From contig CM046309.1 of assembly GCA_025267735.1 (NCBI GenBank), positions 58,906,319 through 58,970,318 of the forward strand: DNA of 64,000 bases. Direction: 5' to 3'. Both the position numbers and the translations under genes were made by a program. Positions 23,201 to 33,600 of this stretch are shown here, piece after piece; positions within the stretch are counted from its first letter, which is position 1; the number at the start of each line of letters is the position of its first letter. This stretch comes from Mactra quadrangularis. Its lineage: Eukaryota; Mollusca; Bivalvia; Venerida; Mactridae. The notes under the pieces are model-generated. The model was not told the origin of the DNA and made no database searches. It saw only the letters and a list, made by a program, of their open reading frames with translations.

Positions 23201-24919
23201 CCTTTTCTCATCATAATATTCATGACGAAATTGTTATGATACGTAACTTGTTTACATCGTCTACGTCACGCAACTTAAAATGAGTCGCCCAGTCGCAGAC
23301 TGTGAATAACACCGCTGTTAAATTAGCATGCAAAACTTGGTCTAAAATAGAAATTACGAAATCAAAATGTGATTAATAGTGTTTTCGTCTAGATGAGAGC
23401 TACGCATTGATTGGTCGACACAAAGTTCATCTCGACGTGACCTTCCACGGAGACAGTAGAGATCCTGTATGACAACGCTCTACAGGATATCTGTTTACGG
23501 AGATGAGTCGTGTGTATACCCTAAACTGTAAAAGAGTAGGGTAACATGTTTCAATTTTTGCGACTAAAATTAAAAGGTAGAGGCCTAGGTGACAAACACT
23601 CGCAACGAGTCAATCTATGACCATGGCTGATAAACTAATTCTATAACATTTTATCATACATGTAGATCAAAACTATTAAATATGTTGTTTTTTTATAATT
23701 ATTTTCAGAGATATTTAACTACGCAATATCCCACAGCAGCTGGTTTCTCCTTTCACAGTTATATATTTGTAAAAGACTGGGAACCAGTGTTAAGCAATAA
23801 ATCAGATATTTATAAATATTTAAAAAGAACACCAGCTCTGTATACGAGAGAAAAGAATATTATATTAAGACAAAGAATTGAAACTGGGAGCCTACATACA
23901 CATGAATTCTTACCTAAAGCTAGTTTTAACAAGTAAGTATAGTCCAATAGTATGTACCTGTCAGTGGCTCATACATTAACCCCGCTTATTTAAATACTGG
24001 GATATTATGAGTATAGAAGTACTGTAGTGAGTATTTAAATCAGCAGGGTTGATGTAAGTGCCATTGACAGAATTTATTATTCCTCAATCTATTTTGAACT
24101 TTTTTCTTAAGTTATGCACGATATGTGTTAAAACGCACATTTTCCAATTACTAGATTCGCGGTTACTAAAATGGATATTTAAATCAGCGGGGTAAATATG
24201 TGTGTCACAGACAATTGAATAGGTTATAGCAATAGTGCAATACACGTGTCATACTACAAGTGTTTCAATGAACAATTTAAAAACACGAGCTTTAATACAC
24301 ATGAACCTGTAGCCTGTTCAATTACCCTAAACGTTCCAAAACGTTCCGTAACGATACATTCGGAACTCCTCGGCCATTGAAATATTGAAATATCTTATTC
24401 ACAAATACTGAAAGGCATAGAGCTTTCATTTTCGGAATGTGACCTAAATATTTCGTATTTACTGGTTTCCACACAGAATCAACACAATTTATGTAATTTT
24501 ACGGCAACCAGCGCACCTATCCTGTTTCTTGATCCTTGTCAATAACCAGTACTTATCTACCTTTCCATAACGCCAGAAACTTCTCCGAATATCTTATTAA
24601 TGGAGGAAATTTGACATGTCAAACTTTATCGCCCAGTTTGGGATTTGAACCAGTACCTCATTAGGAACACATTACGAATCCCGGCAATCTACGAACTGTG
24701 CTACATGTAAAGCCCTAGAGTTTATATCATTTATTCTTTCATTTCAGGACTATCGTGAATACAGCTATCGCAGTAATGAATCATTATCGCAGATGTTATT
24801 CAGATTACAAGTTGCTGTGTGCAAATAAACACAAACAATTCAATGACACACATATATTAGACGTCGCTAAACGTTTTGAACATAGAACTATCAAGTTTAA
24901 TCAATTACTGGGAATCTGA
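20300..24919 (+). CDS. Glycosyltransferase family 92 protein (DUF23), five exons, type II Golgi membrane protein
   Basis: Coding exons are 20300-20407, 21211-21928, 22644-22807, 23709-23932 and 24748-24919. All introns are GT-AG and the phases agree, giving 461 residues and a TGA stop. Residues 14-25 (CFVFILSILGLL) after a basic start form a signal anchor, so the catalytic part faces the Golgi lumen. The GT92 domain starts near residue 205 (ESIGLCSKIVYGNI, then DWMEFYREMKVDKVFMF). It carries the metal-binding D-L-D at 313-315 within YVAIIDLDEFLLPR. The characterised family member, worm GALT-1, adds galactose to core fucose of N-glycans; the acceptor here is unknown. The first ATG pair (20300, 20303) directly follows an AG that could be a splice acceptor, so a 5' UTR exon may lie upstream. 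Intron 1 holds a family B MITE and intron 3 a family A fragment. The gene converges on SIAE. Confidence 0.9.
20684..20998. mobile_element. Palindromic MITE family B, copy 3 (in glycosyltransferase intron 1)
   Basis: It starts GCGTGTTCAATTACACAAAA and ends near CGGTAACTGAACGC, with both CATTCGGAACTCCTCGG arms complete. It lies wholly inside intron 1 and does not touch the splice sites. Confidence 0.65.
21945..22086. repeat. Alternating GT/GC tract and TCTG microsatellite in intron 2
   Basis: The tract begins about 17 bases after the donor of exon 2. It is a GTGCGTGCG-rich stretch with GCGGGCGGACGGGCGGGCGG, then (TG)n and (TCTG)n. Alternating purine-pyrimidine runs of this kind favour Z-DNA. 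The local base composition is very unlike the AT-rich surroundings. Confidence 0.7.
22880..22995. repeat. G-rich minisatellite, about 3 units, in intron 3
   Basis: Units read GGGGTTGGGGTATAAGAGGT followed by CGAGGGGTCA or TTAG. Several GGGG runs separated by TT allow a G-quadruplex on the coding strand of the transcript. Confidence 0.7.
23172..23507 (-). mobile_element. Mutator-like MITE family A, truncated copy (glycosyltransferase intron 3)
   Basis: Reverse orientation, from AACGAAGGTCACGTTCAGGT to TCTGTTTACGGAGAT. Both outermost ends are missing, and there is no target duplication. Confidence 0.65.
23957..24070. mobile_element. Small MITE family G, copy 1 (about 114 bp, intron 4)
   Basis: The two arms are CTGTCAGTGGCTCATACATT at the left and the mirrored GTAAGTGCCATTGACAG at the right, with GCTTATTTAAATAC and GTATTTAAATCAGC inside. 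Related copies lie at 24172 (partial), 26937 (diverged), 49138 and 56490 (partial). Confidence 0.5.
24308..24380. mobile_element. Palindromic MITE family B, fragment (intron 4)
   Basis: Only the left arm remains: TGTTCAATTACCCTAAACG through CATTCGGAACTCCTCGGCCA. Confidence 0.5.
24460..24712 (-). mobile_element. tRNA-derived SINE type 2, copy in glycosyltransferase intron 4
   Basis: The tail side (CACAATTTATGTAATTTTAC), the body (CCTTTCCATAACGCCAGAAA) and a decayed tRNA-like head near 24645-24705 (GGGATTTGAACCAGTACC on +) match SINE type 2 in reverse. It ends 35 bases before exon 5. Confidence 0.55.
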
Positions 24920-25459
24920 ATGGCCTATTTGTATTCAGAAAAGTTGAGAAAACAACAAATCAAGATGAGTTGAAGAAATCTGCAGTTCCAGCAAGAGTAA
25001 AGTTCACATATAAAGATTGTCTTGGGATAGACAGATTGTGCTTTTTGGTGATTTTTAAAGTCACAAATGCTTCATTTAAAAAAAATGTGCCAATAAATAT
25101 ATTAAAGCCATTATATACTATAAATACCGTGGATTTTGATGGTGCCAGGGGAAGAACAACTCTGTCGGTCAGATACAAGTACAAACTAGTCAGCCCATCT
25201 CTGTATTGATATCTAACAACAGTTATTTTACGACAAATACAGAGATGCATGATGGTGCGCGAATGCTGTCTAGTCAAGTGATTTCTTCAGGGTGGAGCGA
25301 AGAGATTGTATTAATGTAATTAAATACTTGCCTATATGGTTCTATGTATTTGGGCAGTATATGTATTGCTACGAGTACATGTATTTTGGCATTCTTTTAA
25401 AAAAATTCTTTTAAAAAAGTCATTTTGTTTACAACGGTTTTTATAACTTTACCCATAGA
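24920..25459 (+). other. 3' flank of the glycosyltransferase gene
   Basis: This is the 3' UTR and flank. AATAAA occurs near 25093 and could be the polyadenylation signal. The open frames here (24970-25209 on +, 24960-25277 on -) are within the flank and not recognised. Confidence 0.35.
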
Positions 25460-25467
25460 TAAATTAT

Positions 25468-25919
25468 TAGGGGTGTAACTATACGGTAAAAACCGTATTG
25501 CAATATATTGCAATACACGAAACCCGTATTGCAATATATTGCTATACATTTTATTCTTTGCGCATACATGCATAGCATGAATTAATGCACGTGCATCGCC
25601 TTAATTTGATCAACATTGTACATAGATATTTGTATTTTCAAATGATATACCGAATTACGCAAATGTTTGAATAAGTTAGAAAAAAGGTTTTGAATGGACT
25701 TTCAAAGATTATTATTCTCTAATTTACCAAAAATATTTCAAGTTTCCGAACACATTTACACATTTATTCAAACACCTAAATTTCAGACTCTGATATAACG
25801 GATCAGTATGGAACATAACTATATAGAAAAACCGGTTCAGAGAAAAACGAACCGGTTAAAAACCGTCAGAAGTCGTATTGCAATATAAACCGGTATATCG
25901 GTTAACCGTTACACCCCTA
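25468..25919. mobile_element. hAT-type non-autonomous element, family H1, inverted copy (452 bp)
   Basis: Ends are TAGGGGTGTAACTATACGGT and ...GTTAACCGTTACACCCCTA. The 8-base direct repeat TAAATTAT lies at 25460-25467 and 25920-25927. Sequence and length match the copy at 14455-14905 in reverse, including the AACCGGTT-type core. Confidence 0.8.
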
Positions 25920-26054
25920 TAAATTATCTACAAAAATATTAAATTTATCAAAATAACCTCATGATGAAAATGTCTCTCAATGGAATGTACATTCAAGTAT
26001 ATTTGTGTTACATGTATTCAAATGAAACAAAAATAATTTTATTCTTGTGTCTTT

Positions 26055-26362
26055 ATTTCTTTGTTGGGTTTAAGCCTGTAGCAACACATTGTATAGGTCA
26101 TATAACGGCGGTCAGTCAACCTACTCACTCCTCCTGGAAAGGCTAAATCTCTGGATTTAGCTGTTAACCAACTACTAAGCACATACTTTCGTCAGTGACT
26201 GACAACTGCCCAACATAATCAAAAATCATTGGTAAGAGGGAGAATGGCCATAGAAATAATTTCATAGCCAAACTCCACGAAAGTATGCCCTGCCCTGGAA
26301 TCGAACCCACGACCCACCGATCAGTAGACTTGCTTGCTACCAGCTGAGCTAGCCGGGCAGCT
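26055..26362 (-). mobile_element. tRNA-derived SINE type 1, copy 1
   Basis: Read on -, the head starts at 26361 (GCCCGGCTAGCTCAGCTGGT) with B box GGGTTCGATTCC. A conserved body (GACAACTGCC / GTCAGTCACTGAC region) follows and a tail GGCTTAAACCCAACAAAG. A tRNA-like head with a GTTAAACCCAACAAA-type tail recurs in molluscan SINEs. Other copies lie at 30762, 32914, 38412, 46510 (partial) and 62098 (partial). Confidence 0.65.
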
Positions 26363-26699
26363 ATATATATTCTTGTGTCATCTTTGACTAAATAAAATGT
26401 GACATGGTTTTCTTAACCATCAATCATAATGCAATTTTCGAACAAAATCTTTTGAAAATGTGCTTGTGTTGCCATGTCAACGCTTACAAATGCTTATTAT
26501 AAGAAACTAGTGATGATATAAGTTTTACATGTAATAAATAAACAAATAAGTTGAACAAGCATTTAATATGTGTTTATTTCATCTACGATATTTCCTAATT
26601 TAACAACAGAGCACAAAAACTATGGTAGCAAGTTTCTGCCACTAGATAAACACATAACTAACAAGTTAATTAAAAGGTTTAATAGTTTAGTAACTAGTT

Positions 26700-26934
26700 A
26701 ATCATTAAATTATCATAAATTATCATTAAATTATCATAAATTATCATTAAATTATCATAAATTATCATTAAATTATCATAAATTATCATTAAATTATCAT
26801 TAAATTATCATAAATTATCATTAAATTATCATTAAATTATCATAAATTATCATTAAATTATCATAAATTATCATAAATTATCATTAAATTATCATAAATT
26901 ATCATTAAATTATCATAAATTATCATTAAATTTC
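26700..26934. repeat. AT-only minisatellite, units AAATTATCAT and AAATTATCATT
   Basis: About 22 tandem units of 10-11 bases alternate in an irregular order (ATCATT or ATCATA joins), making a 21-base higher-order repeat. There are no G residues on the + strand. Confidence 0.85.
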
Positions 26935-26936
26935 AT

Positions 26937-27072
26937 CCAACTGTAAGTGGAGTATACATTAACTTCGCTGATTTAAATATTCATTACAATACTTCTGTAC
27001 TCATTATCGATAATAATATATTTCATATAATCAGGGGAGCTAAAGTATGAGCCATCCACTAACAGTTGAATA
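26937..27072. mobile_element. Small MITE family G, diverged copy
   Basis: TACATTAACTTCGCTGATTT at the left and AATCAGGGGAGCTAAAGTAT at the right match the family G arms with several changes. It directly abuts the AT minisatellite. Confidence 0.35.
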
Positions 27073-27109
27073 AAATTCAAAGACACCACTTATCTGACAT
27101 CACTACTAG

Positions 27110-27529
27110 TAGGGCTGTCAGGGTATATTGCAATACACAGCTGCTGCAATACGTATTGGTACGAATTTAATGTACCGGTATTTGGCGATTTTTTATATCA
27201 TTGGAAAATGTTTCCCTTCGCGAAATGAAAGTAGCGAAAGGTCAGTTTTTCCATTGTTCGTTCAATCTAAGCTTAAATTACAAGAAAAATTTCTGAATGG
27301 GACTCGTTCGATAGTTTGAACAACATATATCACAGTCCTAAATGACCCTATAAACTTAAAGAAGCTAGATTCTATCAATCGCTTCATGTAAGATTTGCAA
27401 TGTTTCTGTTAAATACAGTGGAGGCATAGCAAATCTAAAACTCACTATATATCGTGGTACCTATTGCGATAAGGTGCTAGCGTATTGCAATATATCGCGA
27501 TACACTTCAGGCGTATCGTGACAGCCCTA
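27110..27529. mobile_element. hAT-type non-autonomous element, family H2, inverted copy (420 bp)
   Basis: Ends are TAGGGCTGTCAGGGTATATT and ...GTATCGTGACAGCCCTA. The flanks ACTACTAG and GCTACTAG match in 7 of 8 bases. It is the reverse of the copy at 16279-16699 and lies about 120 bases downstream of the SIAE stop codon. Confidence 0.75.
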
Positions 27530-27651
27530 GCTACTAGTGAGTAAAAATGTAGTTGAGAACGGAATTAGTAACGTAACTAGTTAATCACTAAATTAACTTG
27601 TTAGCTTTGTGGTTATCTGATGGCAGAAATATTCCACCATATAAAACAAAA

Positions 27652-30600
27652 CTATCCAATGATGGCTGTACCAGTTGACTGTTGTAGATCATTTAAAACA
27701 AACGGTGGAACTGGTAACGCTGAAGTCCATGAGTACAATGGACAGTTTTTAAATATACATGGTGTTTCCCTCCATAGGTACCTGAAATAAATGTACAGTA
27801 AAGTTACATTATAAAGACCATATAGAATATTACAATCATGACAGTAAAATTAAAGGAGATGGACACATTCCTGCACCAAAAACATTTATATGCTTTTAAA
27901 AAAAAATACATGGTTGAAATTAGCTGAAAAACTTGTCAAATGGTATTTGGTTGTTGGAACATGGTGTGAAAGTCCACCATGACATAAGGGGCGCGTTGCC
28001 TAACGATTTTCGCTACGTTTCGCTTTGAAAAAGCGCTTTCTTGTAGCGATTCATCTTAGGACACGGCTAGCTATTTACGTCACAAACCAAGATGGCGGCC
28101 TTTGCCGAGTAAAACATTTGCGCTTATTGCAATTGCATGTTTCGGTGCGACTTCAAACTAAATAAGGCTTTAACAATATAAAATCACTGCAAAAACATGA
28201 TTATGTTTATTTGAATAATTACAAATATCAATTAATTTCAATTCATCTATAGTCAGTCAAACATAAACACCAAATTGTCAGCAAACAGGAAGTCACATTA
28301 TTGCAGAGGCAGCCATTTTGATTTGTTAAAGCCCTTTTGGGTAGCGAATAATTTTTTCGCTAGCTTTCGCTACGTAGCGAAATGAAGCGATATCTTGTAG
28401 CAAGCCGTTTCCTAGTATTTTGCTTCGTAGCGATACCTAGCGATTTACTTAGGCAGCGCACCCATAGAGACAAAAGTGCCAGACAGAGAAGTTCAGCTAT
28501 AAAGACCACCTTGGTTACTACAAAATTATACTAGTTTAGACAGTTATTAGGCCACAACAAGTTGATCATATGTTCTACGGATTTTTCTGAAAAAAATGGG
28601 GCGAGCGAGCGAAGAATTTTTTTTTAAAAAGTCTTTATTCACTTGCTTTATGTAGCCGTTTGACCAATTTTTTATGGGCGAGCGAGGAAATAAAAATATT
28701 TTTTTTGTAAAATCCGTCAAAATTAAGGTGCGAGTGAATCCATAGAACATATGATCAATTTGTTGTGGCCTTAAGTATGAGAATAAAAATGTATCCATAT
28801 CAAAGGCATATTGCTATTAAGACCATCAAATTTAATGGTCCGAACTGTGTTTACAAGAGATTAAAATTACTTGTATGTATTATGTAACAAGAGCATCATA
28901 AAGAGAAGCAATATATGCCTGTTGAGTTCAGACATAAAATATACTGCTATTTGCCTTTTAAAAAACACGAGAAAAGGGGAAATAACTCAAAAACTAAACT
29001 GGACTAGATGGAATTACTGTTCAAGTGCTCTTCATTTACTGTTACAGTCATACATATGTATACCAAGTTATATGTCGGACAAAAGAAGCAACCTGCCCAT
29101 ACAGACATGCAGCTGTCAGGAGTGATCTCATTTATGTCCGGACTTCCACATGAATGAGTACATTTGAAATTCATGTAGGTGAACTGTACAGTTCCCATTT
29201 TTACCTCGGTGAAATGAAGCATATAGCAGACTAAATTCTTGCTCAGGGAAATAAGCAAGGCCAGGAACCATTTGAAGCCTAAATGAACGTGTCCCACAAC
29301 AGGAACTGTTAGCTAATATCCAATATTTTGAATACTAGTACCTTAAACTTAAAACTTGAGCTCCATGACAACCAGAAACATCAATACTAACAGAAGAATC
29401 TGTATGACTACTGATTACACTGGGAGTCCATAAATTCCAATCACCACAAGTCTGGCCTTTACAACACACCTGTGATACAAAAGTACAACTTACAACATAT
29501 AACAATACAGACTCCTGGTGTAGGCATTTCATTTATAGCTGGTTACGTTTTGGACCAATGAGAGCATGCCTGATCATCTTTAAATTTAATACAAAAAGTA
29601 CAGCAAACAATACGTACTCCTGGTATAGGCATTTCATTGATAGCTGGTTACAATTTGGACCAATGAGAGCATGCCTGATCATCTTTAAATTTAATACAAA
29701 AAGTACAGCAAACAATACGGACACCTGGTATAGGCATTTCATTGATAGCTGGTTACAATTTGGACCAATGAGAGCATGCCTGATCATCTTTAAATTTAGT
29801 ACAAAAAGTACAGCAAACAATACGGACTCCTGGTATAGGCATTTCATTGATAGCTGGTTACAATTTGGACCAATGAGAGCCTGCCTGATCATCTTTAAAT
29901 TTAATACAAAAAGTACAGCAAACAATACGTACTCCTGGTATAGGCATTTCATTGATAGCTGGTTACGTTTTGGACCAATGAGAGCCTACCTTATTACCTT
30001 TTATACAAACAAATACAACAAACAATTCATACAATGTATACCATAAAATAATTACCACCAGTTAAAGTCTGACAACTGTCAAGGACCATATATAAACTTT
30101 TTGAAAGCAATGTTTTAAAGGGTAAAAGCAACGTTTTTGAAGTCTACTTCTGGTACCACTATTCAGTTGACTCTTGACATCAACTTCCTCGATCTCGAGT
30201 GGCACGCCAACTGTTAACATACCGCGCAGATTGCAGCCATAGCATACAGTTCATGACCCTAACAGGTACCCAATCCCAGGTTAATTTCTTGCTCAAGGAA
30301 ATTAGCAGTGCCCCCAGTAGGTTTCAAACCCAAGACCTCTCAATCCGTAAGCATGCATCCCACCATTGGACTGCTGCTTCTACATATTCAACCATGTATA
30401 AAGGGTCCATGGGTCATGTATATTGTATGATCAAAACTACATTTTTTACCTCAAAGCCATCATTATTGTTCACTAGTAGATGTGAAGTATTATTATCAAA
30501 TATAATAGTTAGTTGATTGTGGGAGTGATCTATTTGATATGATGTTGGAAATGGTCCTGAAATCATAAATTATACTGACTTTAAGTCACGTGATCTACAA

Positions 30601-33600
30601 CAACTAATGCGGTGAACAAAATCAGGTTTTAATCTTTCCATACAAATATTTAATTGATCGATACCAAATTGCGCATAATACAACTGTTACCGTACTTTCC
30701 CTTGCATCCAAACTGATCCAGAGACTTTTGATAATAGCTCAAATCATCCACACAAAATTATTTGTTTGTTTTGTTTTGGTTGGGTTTATTGCCATAGCAA
30801 CACACAAAATTAAATCGAGCGTTAGCTGGTCAATCAAGAGTAATTACTTGACTTACCTCTTACCCTAATTAGCTACCACAAGACTTACAAATCAGTCTCC
30901 AAGAAATGAGTGACAACTGTCCTACTCTGCAACGGAGGAGGAATGTTGGTAGAAAATATGGCATTACTAAACACTAAGGTACGTAGGACCAGCCATAAAA
31001 TCTATACCAAGACCGCCTTCATTGACATTAAGATTCAATTCTGACCTAGCTAAGTAGATAGGACGATCACAATATAAACAACCTACCTTGGAATACAACA
31101 CTATGTTCACCATACGCTACATTTCTTGCTCCAAGAGCTAAACGTTCAGCTATGTCTTGTTTATACCGAGGATGAATACTGAAAATATATATATTTGGGA
31201 TATACACTGAGTCATTCAAATATTCTAAGACAAAAGCATTTTTGAGAAAACAGTCTTTCAAAACTTCTTGGACATTTGTAACATTTGAGAAAAAACAAGT
31301 AAATTTGTGAGCTAATGCTCACTAGTGATACCCCCGCCAAAATCTAAAAATATGCGACAAACAGGAAGTAGATGAGCAAGGAGCATGAAATCGCTTTACA
31401 CCACATGGGACTATGGGATGAAGCAATATGCAAAGTATTAGGCTGCTGCATGTTATAGTTTCTGAGAAAACTGCGACGGAAATTTTGTAACGAACGGACG
31501 GACGCACGGACAAGGGTAAAACAGTATACCCCCCTCTTCTTCGAAGCGGGGGTATAATGATCATGTATACTGCAAGTCATTTCTCCTATTAGCAAATCTT
31601 ATTCATGTAGCATATTTTGACTCATATTATACTAAATTTTTTTGTGTGCAAGTTGACATATGAAATGGTAATTTTATGCATACAGACAAACTCCAATGTA
31701 AATTGTATTTCAAATTTCTCACAATCAGGTAACTTTGCTTCAAAAAAATGAGGACAACTGTAGGACTAATGTAGAAGCAGTGGTCCATTGATAGGATGTG
31801 GTCTTAGGAATGGAGAGGTCCCGGCTTCGACCCCCCACTAGGGGCCCTGCTAATTTCCTTGGGCAAGAAATTAATCTACAATTGTTTCACTCCACTCAAG
31901 TGTGAATAAGTATTGTGAGGGATCACCTGCCTGAGGATGATTTTAATGATTAAGTGAACAAGTTGCATTAAACAGAACTTTTTTACAATTTCACTAGCAC
32001 CGTCCCATCAGCGCTTTGATACTGTCAGCACTGTCAGTGCTTTGATATTATGATTGTATTAATTTACCTTCCATATGGAGAGTACACATCAGGAAGGTCT
32101 AATGCTACAGCCATGAATGTATTAGGCATGTTATCATTTGGTACATAACCTATATTTGTTGTTTGTGACCAACGTAGACCAGCCATAGCCAAACTGTTGG
32201 GTTGATCACGATATGGAGCAAGCTGAAAATATGGCAATAATACTTATATGATATGATAACATACATGAAACATTACAAATTTAAGTAATCTCCACAAAAT
32301 TTTGTACTAAAACCAAGCCCATGGGAGGATCCAGGGGGGGGGGGCGGACCCGGCGTACGCCCCCTAAAATTGCCGAAGCAAAGGTTTTTTTCTGTAGTAA
32401 AATAGGATATTTATAGGTAAATATGTAAATTTAAATGTCAAAAATTTTCGAACACTATGCGTGCAATCATTAACAAGACTGGAACTACACTAATACAATG
32501 ACATAATGTACAATAATTCAAAGACAATTCCTTCTAAGTATTTGTAAGATTTCAACATGATCCAACGGCTGTAAAAATATATATCTAGATGCTTTTATTG
32601 TATACCCTAGGAAAGGATTGTTTAGGTTCTGTAAATGTGCCTGATACCTTAGAAATAAGATTTAGGGGTTACTCTAATCCCCTGGTCAAGGCTTTGTCTT
32701 GGACCCACAGTGGGCCCTTGAATACGGCCCCTAGACACCCAGTCTGCTTGTTCATTTCCGCCTCCTGTAACTTGAATTCCCCCCCCCCCCCGTAACTGGA
32801 AATCTTGGATCTGCCTATGAAGCAAGACTAAGATAGATATTTAATTGCAAGCTTAGCAAAATTATTTATCATTTAAAGCAAAAATAGTCTTCCTTATTCG
32901 AAAACACTTGTAAGTCCAGCTAGCTCAGTTGGTAGCACGCAAGTCTACTGCTAGAGGGGTCATGGTATTGATTCCCAGGCGGGAAATATTTTCGAGGAGC
33001 TTGGTCATGAAATTATTTCTATGGCCATTCTCCCTCCTACCAATGATTTTTAATTTTGTAGGGCAGTTGTCAGTCATTGACCAAAGTATGCGCTTAGTAG
33101 TTGGTTAACAGCTTAATCCAGACATTTAACCTTTCCAGGAGGAGTGAGAAGGTTGACTGACCGCTGTTAAATGACCTATACAATGTGTGGCTAAGGGGTT
33201 TAACCCAACAAACAACAAACAAAATGAAAACACTTGCTATGATACTCAGTTGTCGCAAAGTTTTGAAACTTATACAAAAGAAAGGACAATACCTGTACAA
33301 ATCCAAAAGGAAATTGACTGTTTGTTTCACCATCAGAGGCAGTATGAAATTTTTGTCTCCAATCATTTATCATAGCAGGAAACTGACATTTATATAAATC
33401 ATATCTACCAGAATTAGACTCTCCTGTAAGACAAGATGAAATTGAAATCCTTAAAGAATACTTTAATAATTAAATGCACTAAAAGTACAGCTGTAACTAA
33501 TACTATTTTTTGAATATAGAAGTAGTTGGATCAGAATTTCTCTATTTTGCATATTGAATTTAAAAGCTGTTTTCTACAGATACAGCATTCGGAACACCCT

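Noticed and set aside
24960..25277. 105-codon minus frame behind the glycosyltransferase gene
   Set aside because: Lies in the 3' flank of that gene on the other strand; no recognisable features.
26700..26934. CRISPR-like array
   Set aside because: The repeats are adjacent with no unique spacers, and the context is a eukaryotic genome; it is an AT minisatellite.
29533..30046. 139- and 162-codon frames on both strands
   Set aside because: By-products of a 105-bp tandem repeat in an SIAE intron; the same residues recur in each unit.
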